Assembly: GCA_049964535.1 (NCBI GenBank)
Contig: JBMFXG010000027.1
Coordinates: forward strand, 1 to 19,600
Length of the DNA stretch: 19,600 bases
Source of the DNA: JAJYZP01 sp049964535
GTDB taxonomy: Bacteria; Actinomycetota; Acidimicrobiia; Acidimicrobiales; Acidimicrobiaceae
Direction of reading: 5' to 3'
This document shows, piece after piece, positions 15,209-19,600 of the stretch. The first letter of the stretch is position 1. Every line of letters begins with the position of its first letter. The notes beneath the pieces were generated by a model. That model was not told where the DNA came from, searched no databases, and saw only the letters and a program-made list of their open reading frames with translations. The position numbers and the translations under genes are program-made.

Positions 15209-18200
15209 ATGTATCTGAAGTACTTGACGCTCAAGGGCTTCAAATCCTTTGCTGAACCTGTCAGAATCGAGATGAGTCCAGGATTGACGGTCGTGGTTGG
15301 GCCCAATGGCTCTGGAAAATCTAACGTTGTTGATGCCCTTGCGTGGGTGCTTGGGGCACAGGGACCGAAGCAGTTGCGATCCTCCAAGATGGAGGACGTG
15401 ATTTTTGCCGGTACTGCGCGACGCGGAGCGCTGGGGCGGGCTGAGGTCTCACTGGTCTTTGATAACTCTGAGGGAGAGCTTACGATTGGGGCCTCTGAGA
15501 TCGCAATCTCTCGACATCTTTTTCGCTCTGGTGATAGCGGCTACCAGCTCAATGGTGTGAGCTGTCGACTTACAGACCTAGTAGATCTCCTCTCCGATGC
15601 TGGCGTCGGTAAGACACAGCACGTTATCATCTCACAGGGCGAAGTCGATGACATCGTCAACTCTAAGACTGAAGAGCGGCGCCTTGTCATTGAGGAGGCT
15701 GCTGGAATCTTGAAGTACAAGCGACGCCGTGAGCGTGCCGCTCGTCGATTAGATGACGCAGAGCTTGATATTGAGAAGGTCGTGTCGATGCAGCGAGAGC
15801 TTCGCAAGCAGATTCGACCACTTCGTAAACAGGCCGAAGCGGCGAGGACGCGAAGCTCGCTGCTCGAGCGCCATCGAGCCCTATCTTTGTGGATTGCGCA
15901 TCACGAGCTCGCCGATTTAAAGGCCCGTGTTGGCGTGGACGAACGGGAGCATCGGTCGATGAGCGAGGAGCTTGTTCGGCTCCAGAGTGAGCTCGTAGAC
16001 CTAGACCGAAAGATCGCTGACCTGAACGAGCTTGACACATCAGACGCTCCTCGACTTGAAGTGCTGAGTCGGGCCTTGAGTGCGATGTCGCCTCGGTTGC
16101 GCTCACTCTCTACGGTGTTAAAAGAGCGACAGCAATCGATTGCTGAACGACGGCGGGTACTGGTTGATGAGCGTATCGTGGCCGCTGTTGAGGTGGAGAT
16201 AGCTCAAGCTGAAGCGACAGTCGAGTCGGTCGCTCGTGATGGCGAACGCCTCTTGGAGCGAGAGCGGGCTCTTGAAGAGGCCGAATCAGGGCTTGCAGCA
16301 GTAGTGCTGCCGGAGGTCGGTGATGTGGAAGGCGCACTGCGAGAAGCTGAGTCGGAGCGTGCCTCGCTCGAGACTCGTGAGGCTCTGTTGCGCCGAGAGT
16401 TGCGAAGAGCGGAAGACGATCGGCGATCCAAGATCGAGCGGCGTGCACAACTGCAAAGGTCGTCTGAGCGTCTTGAGGCGCTCCAAGAGCGAGACGAACG
16501 GCGCCTCGAAGAGCTCCAAAACGAGCGAGACGTACTGGAGCGAGAGATTGAAGAGGCGAGTAATGGCCTTGCCGAGTTGGTCGCGCGGAGTGCCCAGGTG
16601 GAGACGACCTACCTGGAGGTGCTGGAGGCGACGAAGGTCGTTGAGGGAGAGCGCCGGGCCCTGGAGTCCATTGATGCAGATCTCACAGCGGGAGCGCTTG
16701 GGGGCGAGGTCGCTGGGGTAGAGGGGTTCGTCGGACTCGTCATTGAGCTCTTCGATGTCGACGAGGGCTATGAGTTTGCCCTTGAGGCGGCGCTTGGTCC
16801 CTTTGGGTACCACGGTCTCGTGCGAGATACGGCGGTAGGTCGAAGGGCCTTCGAGGCTCTGCGTGCTTCGGGTCGTTCGGGTACCTTGCGTATTGAGAGC
16901 GAGATGTCAATTCGAGAGCCGATCGGTCGGGCTAGGGCAGCTCAGAGCGAGCTTGTGTATCTCTCGTCGGTAACGAGACCTACCGATACTTCTTCGTCGA
17001 TCGTTACTCGGTCGCTGATCGATGGCGTGGTCGTTGCGGAGGACTGTGACGAGGCGCTTGAGATCCTAGCGTCGAACTCTCATGACGACGTGGAGCTGGT
17101 TGTCACCAAGAGCGGAGAACGATTCGCGCGCGACGAGATGTCGTTAGCCTCTCGCGGTGGACGAGCGCTTCGTTTGCGACGAGACCGCATTGATGCTCGA
17201 TACCAGGAGCAGAGGCTCGCACTCTCGGAACAAGAGCGTGAACAGCGTCTGATTAAAGAAGTGCTGGGTACGGCTCAGAGGCGTCAGCATGCGCTGGAGG
17301 CGAGCCTCCAGCGCATGCTATCAGAAGAGGAGGGGCTCCGGCGGAGCCTCGCCGGTCGAATTGAGGAGATCGGACGACTCGCTGAGTCGCGCCTTGACGA
17401 CGACGGGGAGGACTCCGTTGGAAGACTCGAGGAGATCGTCGGCGAACTTGAGGTCTTAGAGGTAGAGCTCCCACGTGTTCGGAAACAGGTCGCGGAGCTA
17501 GTTGAGCGACGTCGTGCGGTCGAAGATGAGCGGAGTGCTCACCGCAAACGCTCGGATCGACTCGTTGCCGAGCGTGGACAACTTCGTGTGGAAGCAGCGC
17601 AGCTCGAGGCGCGTGCTCGAGCTGCGGAGGTCGCTCTCCGTTCGACGAGAGAACGTCGGGAGGAGCAGGTCGAACGTGTAGAGCGCGACAAACGAGAGCG
17701 AGCGGAGCTTGATCGGCGCCAGCGAGCACTTGAGGAGCACATCCACAACGTCGAGAGGATCGAGTCGCAACGAGAGCTGATATCGGCAGAGATCGAGCGG
17801 CGCAGACGGGCGGTCGGGGAACGAGAGCGCTCAGCTGGCCTGGCGAGAGCGACGCTTGTGGGTGAGCGCGAGAAGCTCGTCTCGCGTCTCGAAGGTATGA
17901 ACTCGTCCAGATCTACGCTTGAGATCTCCATTGCGACCGCCCGCACACGATACGAGACCACCTTGGAGGGTCATCTGAGGTATCTTGAGGTTCCGATAGA
18001 AGAGATCGAACAGGCGCTACCGGTGGCGGGAGTTTCGCTTACCTACGCACCTCAAGAGCGAGCTCGAATCGAGCAGGAGATCCGAGAGGTTGGCGAGGTT
18101 AACGCTTTCGCCGAGATCGAGCTGAGCGAACTTCTCGAGCGTGAGACCTTCCTGGAGGTGCAGCTCGATGATGCTCGTGACTCTAAGCGCAAGCTTGCCA

Positions 18201-18703
18201 GTGTGCTCTCGCACGTCGAAGACGAGATGCAAGAGATCTTTCTTGCCACCTTTCGGGAGGTCTCGGCCTCGTTTGAGCTGCTTTTTGGACGTCTCTTCCC
18301 TGGCGGTGTAGGTAAGCTCATCTTGAGTGAACCTGACAAGCCAATGTCATCGGGGATTGAACTTGAGATCGATCTTCCCGCAAAGCGTGTTCGTCGACTC
18401 TCTCTGCTCTCTGGAGGAGAGCGGTCACTCGTTGGATTGGCGTTCCTCTTCGCGGTTTTTCGAGCACGGCCGGCTCCTTTTGTGGTCCTCGATGAGGTGG
18501 AGGCGGCGCTTGACGATCGGAACCTGTCTGCTTTCGTCCGTCTCATTGAAGAGTTTCGTTCTTCTACGCAGCTGATTGTGATTACCCATCAGAAGCGCAC
18601 TATGGAGATCGCAGACGTCTTGGTCGGTGTCTCTCTCGGTGGGGATGGATCGTCTCGACTTCTCCGCGAGAATCTCGCTGCGTACCTTCCTCTCTCGTCA
18701 TAG
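15209..18703 (+). CDS. smc: Chromosome segregation protein SMC
   Basis: This is a 1164-residue SMC ATPase that, with ScpA and ScpB, forms the bacterial condensin organising the chromosome. The head contains GFKSF (10-14), Walker A GPNGSGKS (31-38), the QG segment VIISQGEVDDIV, signature LSGGE (1067-1071), Walker B FVVLDE (1091-1096) and D-loop ALDD. Coiled coils fill about 160-490 and 650-990, and the globular hinge lies near 500-640 (GVEGFVGLVIELFDVDEGYE and then GTLRI). All ATPase motifs are intact. GGAAGG lies upstream of the ATG. An unusually long perfect inverted repeat (17286-17319) falls in the coil just after the hinge and does not disturb the frame. ftsY follows after 58 bases. Confidence 0.97.
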   Translation: MYLKYLTLKGFKSFAEPVRIEMSPGLTVVVGPNGSGKSNVVDALAWVLGAQGPKQLRSSKMEDVIFAGTARRGALGRAEVSLVFDNSEGELTIGASEIAISRHLFRSGDSGYQLNGVSCRLTDLVDLLSDAGVGKTQHVIISQGEVDDIVNSKTEERRLVIEEAAGILKYKRRRERAARRLDDAELDIEKVVSMQRELRKQIRPLRKQAEAARTRSSLLERHRALSLWIAHHELADLKARVGVDEREHRSMSEELVRLQSELVDLDRKIADLNELDTSDAPRLEVLSRALSAMSPRLRSLSTVLKERQQSIAERRRVLVDERIVAAVEVEIAQAEATVESVARDGERLLERERALEEAESGLAAVVLPEVGDVEGALREAESERASLETREALLRRELRRAEDDRRSKIERRAQLQRSSERLEALQERDERRLEELQNERDVLEREIEEASNGLAELVARSAQVETTYLEVLEATKVVEGERRALESIDADLTAGALGGEVAGVEGFVGLVIELFDVDEGYEFALEAALGPFGYHGLVRDTAVGRRAFEALRASGRSGTLRIESEMSIREPIGRARAAQSELVYLSSVTRPTDTSSSIVTRSLIDGVVVAEDCDEALEILASNSHDDVELVVTKSGERFARDEMSLASRGGRALRLRRDRIDARYQEQRLALSEQEREQRLIKEVLGTAQRRQHALEASLQRMLSEEEGLRRSLAGRIEEIGRLAESRLDDDGEDSVGRLEEIVGELEVLEVELPRVRKQVAELVERRRAVEDERSAHRKRSDRLVAERGQLRVEAAQLEARARAAEVALRSTRERREEQVERVERDKRERAELDRRQRALEEHIHNVERIESQRELISAEIERRRRAVGERERSAGLARATLVGEREKLVSRLEGMNSSRSTLEISIATARTRYETTLEGHLRYLEVPIEEIEQALPVAGVSLTYAPQERARIEQEIREVGEVNAFAEIELSELLERETFLEVQLDDARDSKRKLASVLSHVEDEMQEIFLATFREVSASFELLFGRLFPGGVGKLILSEPDKPMSSGIELEIDLPAKRVRRLSLLSGGERSLVGLAFLFAVFRARPAPFVVLDEVEAALDDRNLSAFVRLIEEFRSSTQLIVITHQKRTMEIADVLVGVSLGGDGSSRLLRENLAAYLPLSS
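17286..17319. repeat. Perfect 16-bp inverted repeat with 2-base centre inside smc
   Basis: Arm agcatgcgctggaggc (17286-17301) is followed by ga and then its exact reverse complement (17304-17319). As RNA it would form a 15-pair stem with a CGAG tetraloop. It is in frame and encodes part of an alpha-helical coil around residues 693-704 (ALEASLQRML). Confidence 0.95.
17598..17626. repeat. 11-bp inverted repeat with 7-base loop inside smc
   Basis: cgcagctcgag at 17598-17608 is the exact reverse complement of 17616-17626. It is probably helped by the Leu-Glu/Ala codon composition of the coiled coil. Confidence 0.9.
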
Positions 18704-18761
18704 TGAGTCGTTCTCTGAACGGCAGCGAGAATCTCACAGAGCTGCCTAGTCTGGGTGGGTT

Positions 18762-19600
18762 ATGGTAACTGGACTTTATTTCGCACTGGCCCTTTTCGTG
18801 TTGGCCGCTATCTCGATCACCTATATCCGTCTGAAGGCACCGCGTCGCTCTCAGGCTCTGCGTGAGAGCGGACGATCTCGACCGATCGAGTCGACGAAAG
18901 CCATCGAAGAGGTGGAACCGTCACCCGCTCCTCGAGACTCTGAAGCATTGAGCGATGAGCCGCCGGAGGTCCCACAGGCTCCTGCTCCCACTACCCGTAA
19001 ACGAGCACGTGGATTTCTCGGTGAGTCGCTAGCAAAGTTTCGATCCAGACGAGCGGTCGGCGAAGAGTTCTGGGAGGAGCTTGAGGAGGTCCTGCTTCGG
19101 TGCGACGTTGGACTTGCGGTCACAACGAGCTTGGTGGCCAAGGTTCGTGAAGATGTTCAGCGAGGAGGGGTGACGGACGCCTCGGAGGCCATTCGTTTTC
19201 TGCAGTTGGAGATGGAGAGAACGTTCGAGGGGGTGGATCGCTCCATAACCTTGAGTGATCGTGCTCCTTCCGTTCTACTTTTTGTGGGAGTAAACGGGGT
19301 AGGGAAAACTACCTCGATCGGTAAGGTGGCAGCTCGTTTTAAGTCTGAGGGTAAGACGGTGGTCATGGCGGCGGGAGATACCTTCCGCGCTGCCGCTACC
19401 GAGCAACTAGAACGATGGGCAGAGCGGGCCGACGTCGAACTCATCAAAGGTACACCCGGTGGTGACCCGGCTTCGGTTATCTTCGATGCGATCTCTCATG
19501 CCGCTGCCATCTCTGCTGACATCGTGCTCGGTGATACCGCTGGTCGCCTCCAGAATCGCAGTAACTTGATGGACGAGCTTCGCAAGATTCGGCGAGTGAC
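18762..19600 (+). CDS. ftsY: Signal recognition particle receptor FtsY, C-terminally cut by window edge
   Basis: This is the SRP receptor GTPase that docks ribosome-SRP complexes at the membrane. About 279 codons are present and no stop is reached. Residues 4-23 (GLYFALALFVLAAISITYI) form a predicted membrane segment, followed by a basic patch and an acidic, Pro-rich linker to about residue 78. The four-helix N domain runs from about 85 to 165 (FLGESLAKFRSRR, FWEELEEVLLRCDVGL). The G domain has GVNGVGKTT (G1, 176-184), DTFRAAATEQL (206-216) and DTAGRLQN (258-265). A Gly replaces the usual Val or Ile just before DTAGR. The ATG is preceded only by a GGGTGGG run. It is probably co-transcribed with smc. 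Confidence 0.95.
   Translation, partial: MVTGLYFALALFVLAAISITYIRLKAPRRSQALRESGRSRPIESTKAIEEVEPSPAPRDSEALSDEPPEVPQAPAPTTRKRARGFLGESLAKFRSRRAVGEEFWEELEEVLLRCDVGLAVTTSLVAKVREDVQRGGVTDASEAIRFLQLEMERTFEGVDRSITLSDRAPSVLLFVGVNGVGKTTSIGKVAARFKSEGKTVVMAAGDTFRAAATEQLERWAERADVELIKGTPGGDPASVIFDAISHAAAISADIVLGDTAGRLQNRSNLMDELRKIRRV

Noticed and set aside
16286..16813. Long antisense open frames in smc (also 17253-17729 and 18052-18546)
   Set aside because: These are shadows caused by the Glu/Arg/Leu-rich codon pattern of the coiled coil and are rich in Arg and Ser without any domain.
18666..18735. gcgagaatctc repeated at 18666-18676 and 18725-18735, plus a GGCAGC/GCTGCC hairpin between smc and ftsY
   Set aside because: The elements are short, there is no T-run, and no consistent terminator or operator can be drawn from them.
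1..19600. Mobile elements, CRISPR arrays, tRNA or rRNA genes, defence or biosynthetic clusters
   Set aside because: I found no transposase or integrase, no regular spaced repeats, no TPsiC-type tRNA signature and no such gene families; the content is conserved housekeeping genes.

Overview
This is a chromosomal housekeeping window from a bacterium, most likely an actinobacterium of moderate GC content. The strongest pointer is gene order. The run fakA-like / recG / rsmD / coaD / sepIVA-like / DUF177 / rpmF / plsX / acpP / rnc / mutM / smc / ftsY, with an Lrp-type domain gene, thiL and rpmB beside it, is the arrangement I know from actinobacterial chromosomes. The DivIVA-like coiled-coil protein between coaD and DUF177 resembles SepIVA, which is largely actinobacterial. 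The ferrochelatase resembles the mycobacterial type and has a cysteine-rich tail. An acidimicrobial lineage would fit the medium GC and the short plsX-acpP-rnc junction, but that is inference.

Left part (1-5516): a truncated Lrp/AsnC-type ligand-binding domain gene runs off the left edge on the minus strand. A small plus-strand gene with a DUF5522-like Cys-rich end converges on thiL (minus) and overlaps its last bases. The GTP-dependent PEP carboxykinase gene pckG (plus) diverges from thiL. About 735 bases follow with no convincing gene but with short direct and inverted repeats. Then come the ferrochelatase gene and rpmB, both on the minus strand and 8 bases apart. pckG and the ferrochelatase gene appear to sit between thiL and rpmB, which are usually closer neighbours.

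Right part (5517-19600): everything is on the plus strand and nearly continuous. A FakA/YloV-type fatty-acid kinase gene and recG come first, followed by a 215-base gap with a tandem 14-mer. Next are rsmD and coaD (4-base overlap), sepIVA-like (starting directly after coaD), DUF177, rpmF, plsX and acpP (8-base overlap), rnc, mutM, smc, and an ftsY gene cut by the right edge. The cluster joins ribosome and RNA maturation (rsmD, DUF177, rpmF, rnc), phospholipid precursor supply (FakA-like, PlsX, AcpP), CoA synthesis, DNA repair (recG, mutM), chromosome organisation (smc), division or envelope placement (sepIVA-like) and membrane targeting (ftsY).

I found no mobile element, CRISPR array, tRNA or rRNA gene, and no clear new defence or biosynthetic system. 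The oddest sequence features are a perfect 16-bp inverted repeat with a 2-base centre inside smc, and a short CCAACCGMCC-type motif shared by the two gene-poor islands. Several start codons were moved downstream of the longest open frame because of Shine-Dalgarno position and family N-termini (rpmB, recG, DUF177, rpmF, mutM).
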